DNA from: Bacillota bacterium
Lineage (GTDB): Bacteria; Bacillota; Clostridia; Peptostreptococcales; Anaerovoracaceae
NCBI GenBank assembly: GCA_017543805.1
Contig: JAFYFK010000181.1
Span: 1 to 6,009, forward strand
DNA: 6,009 nucleotides
Direction of reading: 5' to 3'
Position 1 is the stretch's first letter, and every line of letters begins with the position of its first letter. This document shows, one piece after another, positions 1 through 6,009 of the stretch. The notes under the pieces were generated by a model. It saw nothing but the letters and a program-made list of their open reading frames with translations. It was not told the DNA's origin and ran no database searches. A program made the position numbers and the translations under genes.

Positions 1-28
1 CTAACTCATTATTAAGAAAGATTCCGGC

Positions 29-606
29 ATGAGCGAAGATATACTTATTGATCTCTGTTCCCCGAGTCTGGCAGGACTTAAGACCGCCAGCCTCATAAAC
101 GTAGCTTACGAAAACGAGGAATCCGTGCGCGACGATATGCGCAGCCTCAACGAGCGTTTTGCCTGCAAAGGCCTGCGCGCTGTACCGCTGCAGTATAAGA
201 ACGGCGCGCGCTGGTCTATATCTACCGGCCCGAACAGCTCAGCAGGGATATCAGCGGGGAACGCGCTGCCGCCCTGCTCGCAGAACGCGGCTACAGCGTA
301 AACAGCGCAGCGCGCTGCGTGGCCCATCTTGCAAGGCGCATAAACAGGAACAGCGACTTCCCCCACGAGATCGGTTTCTTTCTGGGCTATCCCACGGAGG
401 ACGTTGTCGGATATATAAAAAACGGCGGCAGGGCAAGCAAAGCCTGCGGTTTCTGGAAGGTCTACGGAGACGTGGCCTCAGCCGAAAAGAAATTCGACCT
501 GTGCCGGAAGTGCTGCAGTATCTACAGGCGGTGCTGGAAAAACGGCAAAAGCCTGGACGAGCTTACCGTCCGGACGCTGAGTCCGGTCGCTGTAATAAAC
601 AACTGA
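29..606 (+). pseudogene. DUF3793 family protein, interrupted by a frame change
   Basis: The protein belongs to the DUF3793 family, whose function is unknown. Reading starts at ATG 29, after a weak purine-rich AAGAAAG (14-20). The first 61 residues (29-211) carry the family's N-terminal pattern, with SPSLAGLKTASL at residues 11-22. The homologous reading then continues from CTG 211 in another frame with LVYIYRPEQLSRD, then FPHEIGFFLGYPTEDVVGYI, FWKVYG and a Cys-rich FDLCRKCC segment, ending at TGA 604-606. Restoring one base near the GC dinucleotide run (204-211) gives about 192 residues, the usual family length. As written, the first frame stops at 299-301, and the second frame has a stop at 196-198, so neither frame alone gives a full protein. 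The cause may be a real mutation or a sequencing or assembly error. I see no classical slippery heptamer at the junction. A terminator follows, so it is probably not co-transcribed with the downstream operon. Confidence 0.85.
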
Positions 607-630
607 AGTTTTAATAGTTTTCCTTCGAGC

Positions 631-664
631 AGCAGCCTGTCCGCAGATCGGCGGGCTGCTTTTT
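631..664 (+). terminator. Rho-independent terminator after the DUF3793 gene
   Basis: AGCAGC (631-636) pairs with GCTGCT (655-660). After a CTGT bulge, CCGC (641-644) pairs with GCGG (651-654), leaving a six-base AGATCG loop. A run of five T (660-664) follows at once. The hairpin sits 24 bp after the DUF3793 stop codon, so it most likely ends that transcript and separates it from the operon starting at 787. Confidence 0.85.
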
Positions 665-733
665 GTATTAAGAACAGGGAGGATGTAAACGCATTTGTTA
701 AAACTCTGTGAAGACTGTCATCAATTCCGCTCA

Positions 734-762
734 TTATCACATTTTTTGTGCTATCATATATT
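734..762 (+). promoter_or_regulatory. Candidate sigma70-type promoter for the iron-sulfur/activase operon
   Basis: A -35-like TTATCA (734-739, 4 of 6 matches to consensus) and a -10-like TATATT (757-762, 5 of 6) are separated by 17 bp. They lie in a clearly AT-rich stretch between a terminator and the first gene of the operon. A start near position 769 would leave a leader of under 20 bases containing the ribosome binding site. An overlapping TATCAT (752-757) is an alternative -10. This rests on consensus matching and position only. Confidence 0.45.
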
Positions 763-772
763 ATTTATTTAC

Positions 773-777
773 GGAGA
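773..777 (+). promoter_or_regulatory. Ribosome binding site that decides the start at 787
   Basis: GGAGA lies nine bases before ATG 787. The reading frame is open further upstream, with a GTG at 748 and an ATG at 778. The ATG at 778 directly abuts the GGAGA, and the GTG at 748 falls between the candidate promoter elements, so 787 is the best supported start. Confidence 0.7.
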
Positions 778-786
778 ATGTTTTTT

Positions 787-2046
787 ATGAGTTCAAACAC
801 AGAAAAGCTTTATACCGAATTTACCGCCGAGATGAAGAAGGACTACACCATACTCGCGCCGGACATCTTCCCGACGCACATGGAATTCCTTCAGAAGGTC
901 TTTGAACTGAACGGTTTTAACGTGGAGGTGCTCCACGACGAGGACCGTTCGGTCATCGACACGGGTCTTAAATACATCCACAACGACATGTGCTACCCCG
1001 CCATCTGCGTGGTCGGCCAGCAGCTGCACGCGCTTATGAGCGGCAAGTACGACCTCCACAAGGTGGCGCTGGTGCAGTTCCAGACCGGCGGCGGCTGCAG
1101 GGCATCCAATTACATAATGCTGCTGCGCAAGGCCCTGGAGAACATGGGCATGGGCTACATTCCGGTCCTGTCCGTCAACTTTGCCGGCCTGGAGAAGCAC
1201 AGCGGCTTTAAGATCACCACCAAGATGGCCATGCAGGCCTTCTACGCGCTGGCTTACGGGGACATGATCCTCCTGCTCAAGAACCAGTGCGAGCCCTACG
1301 AGGTCAACAAGGGCGACACCCGCAAAATGGTGCTGCGCTGGGTCGAAAAGATCGGCCGCCAGCTGGCGCATGACAAGGGCATGACCGACAGGGAGCTGCG
1401 CGAAAACTTTAAAGAGATCGCCGCGGACTTCCACGTGATCCCGCGCGAGGACAAAAAGCTGACCAAGGTCGGCATCGTCGGCGAGATATACGTCAAGTAC
1501 TCGTCCTTCGGGAACAACGGATTGGAGAAGTTCCTGCTGTCCCAGGGCTGCGAGTTTATGGTGCCCGGCGTGCTGGGCTTTTTCCAGGCGTACATCAAGA
1601 ACATCGAGCTGGATTACAACAATTACGGCGGCAGCCGCTTAAAGCTGGAGATCAGCAAGCTGCTGCTCAAAAAGATCGCAAACTGGGAGAAATACATGGA
1701 CGAGGCGCTCGTGCCTTACCCTGAATTCGTTGCGCCGATGCCGTTCGACAAGGTCGTTGAACTCGCTGAGCCCATAATCGATCTGGGCGTCAAAATGGGC
1801 GAAGGCTGGCTGCTCCCCGGCGAAGTCGCGGAGCTGATAGAGCTCGGCTACAGCAACGTCATCTGCGCCCAGCCGTTCGGCTGCCTGCCCAACCACATCG
1901 TCGGAAAAGGCACCATCCGCCGCATACGCGACCTCTACCCCAAAGCAAACATATTCCCGGTCGATTACGACGCCGGCGCGTCCAAGGTCAACCAGGAAAA
2001 CCGCATAAAACTCATGCTCGCCATCGCAAACGAAGAAGACAAATGA
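787..2046 (+). CDS. COG3581-like 2-hydroxyacyl-CoA dehydratase-related iron-sulfur protein
   Basis: This 419-residue cytoplasmic protein resembles the COG3581 portion of the large CoA-enzyme-activase proteins and is distantly related to the HgdB/DCCP iron-sulfur superfamily. Visible hallmarks are NDMCYPA (C69), QTGGGCRASNYI (C104) and QPFGCLPNH (C366), positioned as expected for three cysteine ligands of a [4Fe-4S] cubane. Other cysteines are C74, C168, C255 and C360. A second alpha/beta half starts near residue 226 (KVGIVGEIYVKYSS). There is no signal peptide or membrane segment. The start at ATG 787 is chosen because GGAGA lies nine bases upstream; GTG 748 would add a hydrophobic extension that looks like translated promoter. 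Its stop overlaps the next gene's start (ATGA), so the two proteins are probably made together and form a complex. In many relatives this domain is fused C-terminally to the activase/DUF2229 chain. The family assignment is firm; the reaction and the cluster type are inferred. Confidence 0.85.
   Translation: MSSNTEKLYTEFTAEMKKDYTILAPDIFPTHMEFLQKVFELNGFNVEVLHDEDRSVIDTGLKYIHNDMCYPAICVVGQQLHALMSGKYDLHKVALVQFQTGGGCRASNYIMLLRKALENMGMGYIPVLSVNFAGLEKHSGFKITTKMAMQAFYALAYGDMILLLKNQCEPYEVNKGDTRKMVLRWVEKIGRQLAHDKGMTDRELRENFKEIAADFHVIPREDKKLTKVGIVGEIYVKYSSFGNNGLEKFLLSQGCEFMVPGVLGFFQAYIKNIELDYNNYGGSRLKLEISKLLLKKIANWEKYMDEALVPYPEFVAPMPFDKVVELAEPIIDLGVKMGEGWLLPGEVAELIELGYSNVICAQPFGCLPNHIVGKGTIRRIRDLYPKANIFPVDYDAGASKVNQENRIKLMLAIANEEDK
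2032..2046 (+). promoter_or_regulatory. Translational coupling junction (ATGA overlap)
   Basis: The start codon ATG (2043-2045) overlaps the stop TGA (2044-2046) of the upstream gene. A weak GAAGAAG (2032-2038) lies four bases before the ATG. This arrangement suggests that ribosomes finishing the upstream gene re-initiate here, which would keep the two protein amounts matched. Confidence 0.7.
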
Positions 2047-4958
2047 AGACCATCGGATTTGACGTCGGGTCGACGACGCTTAAATGCGTCGTGCTCGACG
2101 AGAACGAAAACATTGTTTATAAGGACTACCAGAGGCACCGCTCCAAGGCGGGCGAACTCTGCGCCGAATTTTTACGGACCATCGTCGGAAAATTTCCCGG
2201 TGAAAAATTCGAGATAGCCATGTCCGGATCCGCCGGAATGGGGCTTGCGGAGCAGCTCGGGCTGCCGTTCAGCCAGGAGGTATTCGCTATGAGGATAGCG
2301 GCCAGAAGACTCGCTCCGGGAACCGATACCGTAATAGAACTCGGCGGCGAGGACGCAAAAATAATCTTCCTGACCGGCGGCTTTGAAATGCGCATGAACG
2401 GCACCTGCGCCGGCGGCACGGGCGCCTTTATAGACCAGATGGCCTCGCTCATGAACGTCGAGCCGATCGAGCTCAACGAGCTGGCGTCCAGGCACGAGAA
2501 GGTCTACAGCATAGCGTCGCGCTGCGGCGTGTTCGCCAAGTCCGACATCCAGCCGCTGCTCAACCAGGGCGCGCGCAGGGAGGACGTCGCCGCGGGCATA
2601 CTGTACGCCGTCGTCAACCAGACCGTGGCCGGCCTCGCGCAGGGCCGCGAGATCTCCGGCAATGTGCTGTACCTCGGCGGGCCGCTGACCTTCTTCCCTG
2701 AGCTTCGCAAGGCCTTCGACAAGACCCTCGGCGTCTCCGGCGTCTGCCCGGAGGATTCGCTGTTCTTCGTTTCTCTGGGCGCGGCCCTCGCCGGCGTCGC
2801 GGAGGAGTGCGACCTTCTTGAGCTCGCGGAGCGCATCGACCGCCACGAAGGCATGTCGGCTTATATAAGCACGGAGCCGCTGTTCAGGAATGAGGCGGAA
2901 TATCAGGACTTTTTAAAGCGTCACGCCAAGTCCTCCGAAGGCCTGCTGGAGCTGGACGCCCCGAGCGGCGAGATGTGCCTCGGCATAGACGCCGGCTCGA
3001 CCACCGTCAAGGCTGTGCTCATCGACAGCGCCGGCAATCTTTTCCGCACCATGTACCGCCCCAACAGCGGCAATCCGGTGCCCATAATCAGGGATTATCT
3101 TGAATCTCTCTACCGCGATTTTCCGGATATCAGGATCCGCGGAGCGGCGGTCACGGGCTACGGCGAGGACCTCATAAAGAGCGCCTTTAAGGCGGACTTC
3201 GGCCTGGTCGAGACCGTGGCGCATTTTACCGCGGCAAAGCGTTTCCGCCCGGACGTTGATTTTATCCTCGACATCGGCGGGCAGGACATAAAATGTTTCC
3301 GCATCCGCGGCGGCGCGATAGACAGCATATTCCTTAACGAGGCCTGCTCGTCCGGCTGCGGATCGTTCCTTCAGACCTTTGCCGGCGCGCTCGGCTACAG
3401 CGTGCAGGAATTCTCGAAAATAGGGCTTCTCGCGGAGTCCCCGGTGGACCTCGGGTCGCGCTGCACGGTGTTCATGAACAGCTCCGTAAAGCAGGCGCAG
3501 AAAGACGGCGCCACCGTCGCGGACATCTCCGCGGGGCTTTCGATCAGCGTCGTCAAGAACGCGCTGTACAAGGTCATCCGCTGCGCTACCCCGGAGGCGC
3601 TCGGAAAGAACGTCGTCGTGCAGGGAGGGACCTTCCTCAACGACGCTGTGCTGCGCGCCTTTGAGCGCGAGCTGGGTCACGACGTCATAAGGCCCAAGAC
3701 CGCGGCTCTGATGGGCGCTTACGGCGCGGCGCTCTACGCTCTGTCCAGGACGGAGCCCGGCGCGAGGAGCTCGCTGCTGGACGCCGAAGGGCTCGCGAAT
3801 TTCCGCCACGAGACCAAAGCCACCACCTGCCAGGGCTGCGGCAACCACTGCCACCTGACCATAAACACATTTAACGACGGAGCCCGCTACATCGCCGGAA
3901 ACCGCTGTGAAAAGCCGCTCGGAACACGTAAGGCGGAGCATCTGGATCTTTACGAATACAAGCTGGAGCTGCTCAAAAAGTACCGCGGAAATGAGCGGGA
4001 GGAGGGAAAGCGCACGCTGGGCATCCCCATGGGGCTCAACTTCTACGAGCTGCTGCCGTTCTGGCACACCTTCTGGACGGAGCTCGGCTTTAACGTGCTC
4101 GTCTCCCCGGATTCCGACCGCGCGCTGTACCGCAAGGGCCAGCACACAATTCCGTCGGACACCGCCTGCTACCCGGCAAAGCTGGTGCACGGGCACATCG
4201 AATGGCTGCTGGAGCAGGGTGTCGACGCCATTTTCTACCCGGACATGAGCTACAACGTGGACGAGGAGATGGGCGTCAACCACTACAACTGCCCGGTGGT
4301 CGCGTACTACCCGCAGGTGCTGCTCAACAACGTCCGCGTCCTGACGCTCAAGAATCTGATCTGCGACTGCGTCAGCATCAGCGACCGCAGGCAGTTCGTA
4401 AAGCGCATGACCCGGATCATCGCGAACCACTTCCCGGACGTCGCGGCGTCGGGCATTAAAGGCGCGGCCGAAAAGGCCTACGCTGAGTACGCGGCTTACT
4501 TTGCCGCGGTCCGCGCAAAGGGTTCGGAATACATAGATCTTGCGAAGGAAAAGGGCATGCCGGTGGTCGTTCTGACCGGCCGCCCGTACCACATCGACCC
4601 GGAGATCAGCCACGGCATCGACCGGCTCATCTGCTCGCTCGGCGCGGCTGTGGTCACCGAGGACAGCATCAGCGACCGCATCGGCCGCTTCCCGGTGCAC
4701 GTCATGAACCAGTGGACCTACCACGCCCGCATGTACGCCGCCGCGAAGTACGTCGCCGCGCAGCCCTCCAACGACCTGCTCCTGGTGCAGCTCGTGTCGT
4801 TCGGCTGCGGCGTTGACGCGGTCACGACGGACGAAGTCCGCTCCATCCTGGAGGACGCCGGCAAGCTCTACACGCAGATAAAGATCGACGAGATCTCCAA
4901 CATGGGCGCGGTCAAGATCCGCCTGCGCAGCCTCTTCTCGGCCGCCGAAAAGGCTTGA
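2043..4958 (+). CDS. Tandem BcrAD/BadFG activator ATPase fused to DUF2229 (CoA-enzyme activase-like)
   Basis: This 971-residue cytoplasmic protein has three parts. Module 1 (about 1-255) and module 2 (about 311-568) are ASKHA-fold BcrAD_BadFG ATPases. Phosphate-1 loops are DVGSTTLK (7-14) and DAGSTTVK (316-323), phosphate-2 loops are LGGEDAK (100-106) and IGGQDIK (411-417), and adenosine-site glycines occur at LGGP (211-214) and QGGT (527-530). Cluster cysteines are C122 with C161, and C435 with C474. Module 2 also has C439 where module 1 has Thr. A linker carries C596, C599, C603 and C622 (CQGCGNHC, then GNRCEKPLG). The C-terminal DUF2229/COG3580 region (about 658-968) has C709 (DTACYP), C750 (YNCPVV) and C922 (FGCGVD). 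By homology to HgdC-type activators it should couple ATP hydrolysis to injection of low-potential electrons into a partner cluster. The coupled COG3581-like protein encoded just upstream is the obvious partner. Domain assignment is firm; the partner and final substrate are inferred. Confidence 0.9.
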   Translation: MKTIGFDVGSTTLKCVVLDENENIVYKDYQRHRSKAGELCAEFLRTIVGKFPGEKFEIAMSGSAGMGLAEQLGLPFSQEVFAMRIAARRLAPGTDTVIELGGEDAKIIFLTGGFEMRMNGTCAGGTGAFIDQMASLMNVEPIELNELASRHEKVYSIASRCGVFAKSDIQPLLNQGARREDVAAGILYAVVNQTVAGLAQGREISGNVLYLGGPLTFFPELRKAFDKTLGVSGVCPEDSLFFVSLGAALAGVAEECDLLELAERIDRHEGMSAYISTEPLFRNEAEYQDFLKRHAKSSEGLLELDAPSGEMCLGIDAGSTTVKAVLIDSAGNLFRTMYRPNSGNPVPIIRDYLESLYRDFPDIRIRGAAVTGYGEDLIKSAFKADFGLVETVAHFTAAKRFRPDVDFILDIGGQDIKCFRIRGGAIDSIFLNEACSSGCGSFLQTFAGALGYSVQEFSKIGLLAESPVDLGSRCTVFMNSSVKQAQKDGATVADISAGLSISVVKNALYKVIRCATPEALGKNVVVQGGTFLNDAVLRAFERELGHDVIRPKTAALMGAYGAALYALSRTEPGARSSLLDAEGLANFRHETKATTCQGCGNHCHLTINTFNDGARYIAGNRCEKPLGTRKAEHLDLYEYKLELLKKYRGNEREEGKRTLGIPMGLNFYELLPFWHTFWTELGFNVLVSPDSDRALYRKGQHTIPSDTACYPAKLVHGHIEWLLEQGVDAIFYPDMSYNVDEEMGVNHYNCPVVAYYPQVLLNNVRVLTLKNLICDCVSISDRRQFVKRMTRIIANHFPDVAASGIKGAAEKAYAEYAAYFAAVRAKGSEYIDLAKEKGMPVVVLTGRPYHIDPEISHGIDRLICSLGAAVVTEDSISDRIGRFPVHVMNQWTYHARMYAAAKYVAAQPSNDLLLVQLVSFGCGVDAVTTDEVRSILEDAGKLYTQIKIDEISNMGAVKIRLRSLFSAAEKA

Positions 4959-4970
4959 TTTTCAGTAAAC

Positions 4971-4977
4971 AGGGGAG
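4971..4977 (+). promoter_or_regulatory. Ribosome binding site of the YitT-family gene
   Basis: AGGGGAG is a strong Shine-Dalgarno match, five bases before ATG 4983. It lies in a 24-bp gap after the activase stop codon, with no room for a terminator, so the membrane protein is probably translated from the same transcript. Confidence 0.75.
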
Positions 4978-4982
4978 TCACA

Positions 4983-5828
4983 ATGCAAAGTGCAAGCAAA
5001 AAGCTCGGAGAAGTTTTTTCATACGCGATGATCGTGCTGGGAGCGCTGCTCGCCAGCTTCTCCGTCGTCAGCATCCTTCTTCCCAACGACGCAATAGATT
5101 ACGGAACGGCCGGCATCGCCATCATTATCAGCAAGGTGACGGGAGCCAACCTTTCTCTTTGCGTGGCGCTTGTCTCTGTTCCGTTCCTGATCCTCGGCGC
5201 CGTCATCCTCGGGCGCAAATTCGGCTTTAAAGCGCTGGTCGGCAGCGCCGTCTACACGCTCGGCATCGCGTCATTTGAACAGATCCACCTGGAACTCAAC
5301 ACCGAGCATTTCCTCGCGGTCGTGTTCGGCGGAGCCCTCCTCGGCGCGGGCCTGTCGCTGATACTCCGCTACGGCGGCTGCATCGACGGCTCGGAGATCT
5401 TCGCCAACATCCTGGTCAAAAAGCTGTCGGACCGTACCGGCAAAAACTTCAGCATGACCTTCATCCTGGTCGCTTTCAACGCCTGCGTCTATCTTGCCGC
5501 GTTCATCCTCATCAACCGCAACGCCGCGCTGATGAGCCTCCTGGTCTACGTGGTCGCCACGTCCATCATCAACCGCTTCACCGACCACTACGAGGCCATC
5601 AAGCAGGTGACCATCATCACCAAGGACCCGGACGGCATAATCAAAGACCTGAAGGAGGACCTGAACAAGACCTGCACCGTGATGAATTCCTACGGCGCCA
5701 TCGCCGGCGAAAACAAGACCCTCATCTGCTACGTAAACTACTTTGAGCTGCAGAAGGTCAAGGACATCATCGCCCGCAACAAAGGCTCCTTCAGCACCGT
5801 CTCCACCATCGACGAGATCCTGCGGTGA
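4983..5828 (+). CDS. YitT family membrane protein with C-terminal DUF2179 domain
   Basis: This 281-residue integral membrane protein has the usual YitT-family layout and length. Hydrophobic segments lie near residues 11-33, 57-77, 82-98, 111-128, 156-176 and 179-195, with a glycine-rich first loop (YGTAGIAIIIS, 40-50) and the family motif region RYGGCIDGSEIFA (129-141). A soluble DUF2179 domain (about 207-281) follows, with KQVTIITKDPDGI near its start and KVKDIIARNKGSF and STIDEIL at its end. The function of the family is not established; DUF2179 resembles small regulatory or ligand-binding domains. The start at ATG 4983 is supported by AGGGGAG five bases upstream. The gene follows the activase by 24 bp and is probably the last gene of the operon. 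Whether it serves the redox system is unknown; co-transcription is the only link. Its stop codon lies inside the first hairpin of the repeat array that follows. Confidence 0.92.
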   Translation: MQSASKKLGEVFSYAMIVLGALLASFSVVSILLPNDAIDYGTAGIAIIISKVTGANLSLCVALVSVPFLILGAVILGRKFGFKALVGSAVYTLGIASFEQIHLELNTEHFLAVVFGGALLGAGLSLILRYGGCIDGSEIFANILVKKLSDRTGKNFSMTFILVAFNACVYLAAFILINRNAALMSLLVYVVATSIINRFTDHYEAIKQVTIITKDPDGIIKDLKEDLNKTCTVMNSYGAIAGENKTLICYVNYFELQKVKDIIARNKGSFSTVSTIDEILR

Positions 5829-5876
5829 CCCGGCGGCTGACAGGGCTCGGGATCACAGGCTTGCAGACCATATCCT

Positions 5877-5910
5877 TGTGACCCCGACGGCAAAAGGTCT
5901 CTGGGTCACA
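5877..5910. other. Hairpin of repeat unit 2
   Basis: TGTGACCC (5877-5884) is the exact reverse complement of GGGTCACA (5903-5910), with an 18-base loop. Flanking CC (5874-5875) can add pairs with GG (5911-5912) across a bulged T. The structure can form on either strand. Confidence 0.8.
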
Positions 5911-5928
5911 GGTTCTCAGGCATATCCT

Positions 5929-5962
5929 TGTGCCCCGGCAGCTGAAAGGGCTCGGGGGCACA
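5929..5962. other. Hairpin of repeat unit 3
   Basis: TGTGCCCC (5929-5936) is the exact reverse complement of GGGGCACA (5955-5962), again with an 18-base loop. Compared with unit 2, the A in the left arm has become C and the matching T in the right arm has become G, so pairing is kept despite the change. Confidence 0.8.
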
Positions 5963-6009
5963 GGGATAGATGCAGATCCTTGCAACCCTGACAGCGAAAC
6001 GGCCTTCAG

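Larger units (their letters stand above)
5824..6009. repeat. Tandem array of ~52-bp hairpin repeats, 3.5 copies, cut by the window edge
   Basis: Four diverged units begin at about 5824, 5877, 5929 and 5981, so the periods are 53, 52 and 52 bp. Each unit has a left arm ending in CCC, a 17-18-base interior containing a GGC/AGC-type core followed by an AAAGG- or CAGGG-like element, a GGG-starting right arm, then CACAGG and a tail ending in ATCCTTG. The period is not a multiple of three, so reading frames rotate between units and translation of the array is unlikely. There is no T-run, so it does not look like a standard terminator. The fourth unit lacks its right arm because the window ends. Units are too diverged for a CRISPR array. 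It may be an intergenic repeat family dispersed elsewhere in the genome. Confidence 0.8.

Noticed and set aside
159..614. 151-codon plus-strand frame overlapping the DUF3793 gene
   Set aside because: It is the third frame, highly basic and without family similarity, while the DUF3793 signature is split over the other two frames.
695..701. Rex-like half site TTGTTAA upstream of the operon
   Set aside because: Only one half is present; the following bases do not supply the inverted TTAACAA, so redox regulation by Rex is not supported.
738..750. Short inverted repeat CACA-N5-TGTG in the promoter region as an operator
   Set aside because: Four-base arms around a T-run are easily expected by chance in an AT-rich stretch and match no operator I recognise.
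793..1434. 213-codon minus-strand open frame opposite the COG3581-like gene
   Set aside because: Shadow of a clearly recognised gene, with no domain and composition typical of antisense translation.
2913..4724. Long 603-codon open frame on the minus strand
   Set aside because: It lies entirely opposite the activase gene, has low-complexity composition rich in V, A, R and D, and matches no family I know. It is a by-product of high GC and strong codon bias on the coding strand.
5791..5985. Cys-rich minus-strand frame across the terminal repeats
   Set aside because: The apparent protein repeats come from the 52-bp DNA repeat. The period is not a multiple of three, so the peptide does not repeat in frame, and no start signal is evident.
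5824..6009. CRISPR array
   Set aside because: No invariant repeat is separated by unique spacers. The whole ~52-bp unit recurs with scattered changes, and no cas gene is in the window.

Overview
The window looks like a piece of a fairly GC-rich genome of an anaerobic member of the Bacillota (class Clostridia). Three things point there: a DUF3793-type protein (a family I know mainly from Clostridia), purine-rich Shine-Dalgarno sites, and proteins of the oxygen-sensitive 2-hydroxyacyl-CoA dehydratase activator family. All recognisable genes lie on the + strand.

Layout. Positions 29-606 hold a DUF3793-family gene broken by a one-base frame change near 204-211. It is closed by a rho-independent terminator (631-664). 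An AT-rich intergenic stretch follows, with a candidate sigma70-type promoter (734-762) and a Shine-Dalgarno site (773-777). Then comes a probable three-gene operon. First is a 419-residue COG3581-like iron-sulfur protein (787-2046). Second is a 971-residue protein with two activator ATPase modules followed by a DUF2229 domain (2043-4958), overlapping the first gene by 4 bp. Third is a YitT-family membrane protein (4983-5828), after a 24-bp gap. The window ends in an array of diverged ~52-bp tandem repeats, each built around a hairpin, which begins at the stop codon of the YitT gene and runs off the right edge.

How the genes work together. The two central proteins together are close in size to the large (~1400 residue) single-chain 'CoA-substrate-specific enzyme activase' proteins known in anaerobes, but here the last part is a separate gene placed first. 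The tandem ATPase modules carry paired cysteines (C122/C161 and C435/C474) with the same 39-residue spacing reported for the homodimeric activator HgdC, so they can form an internal pseudo-dimer around one [4Fe-4S] cluster. The DUF2229 part and the 419-residue protein each show three family-typical cysteine motifs, so together they could hold two cubanes or one double-cubane cluster. The likely job is ATP-driven delivery of low-potential electrons to a difficult reduction. The substrate is unknown, and no CoA-transferase or classical dehydratase subunit pair is present here.

The most interesting points are the split and permuted ATPase/iron-sulfur system with its 3+3 cysteine arrangement, and the terminal hairpin repeat array, where a base change in one stem arm is matched by the compensating change in the other.
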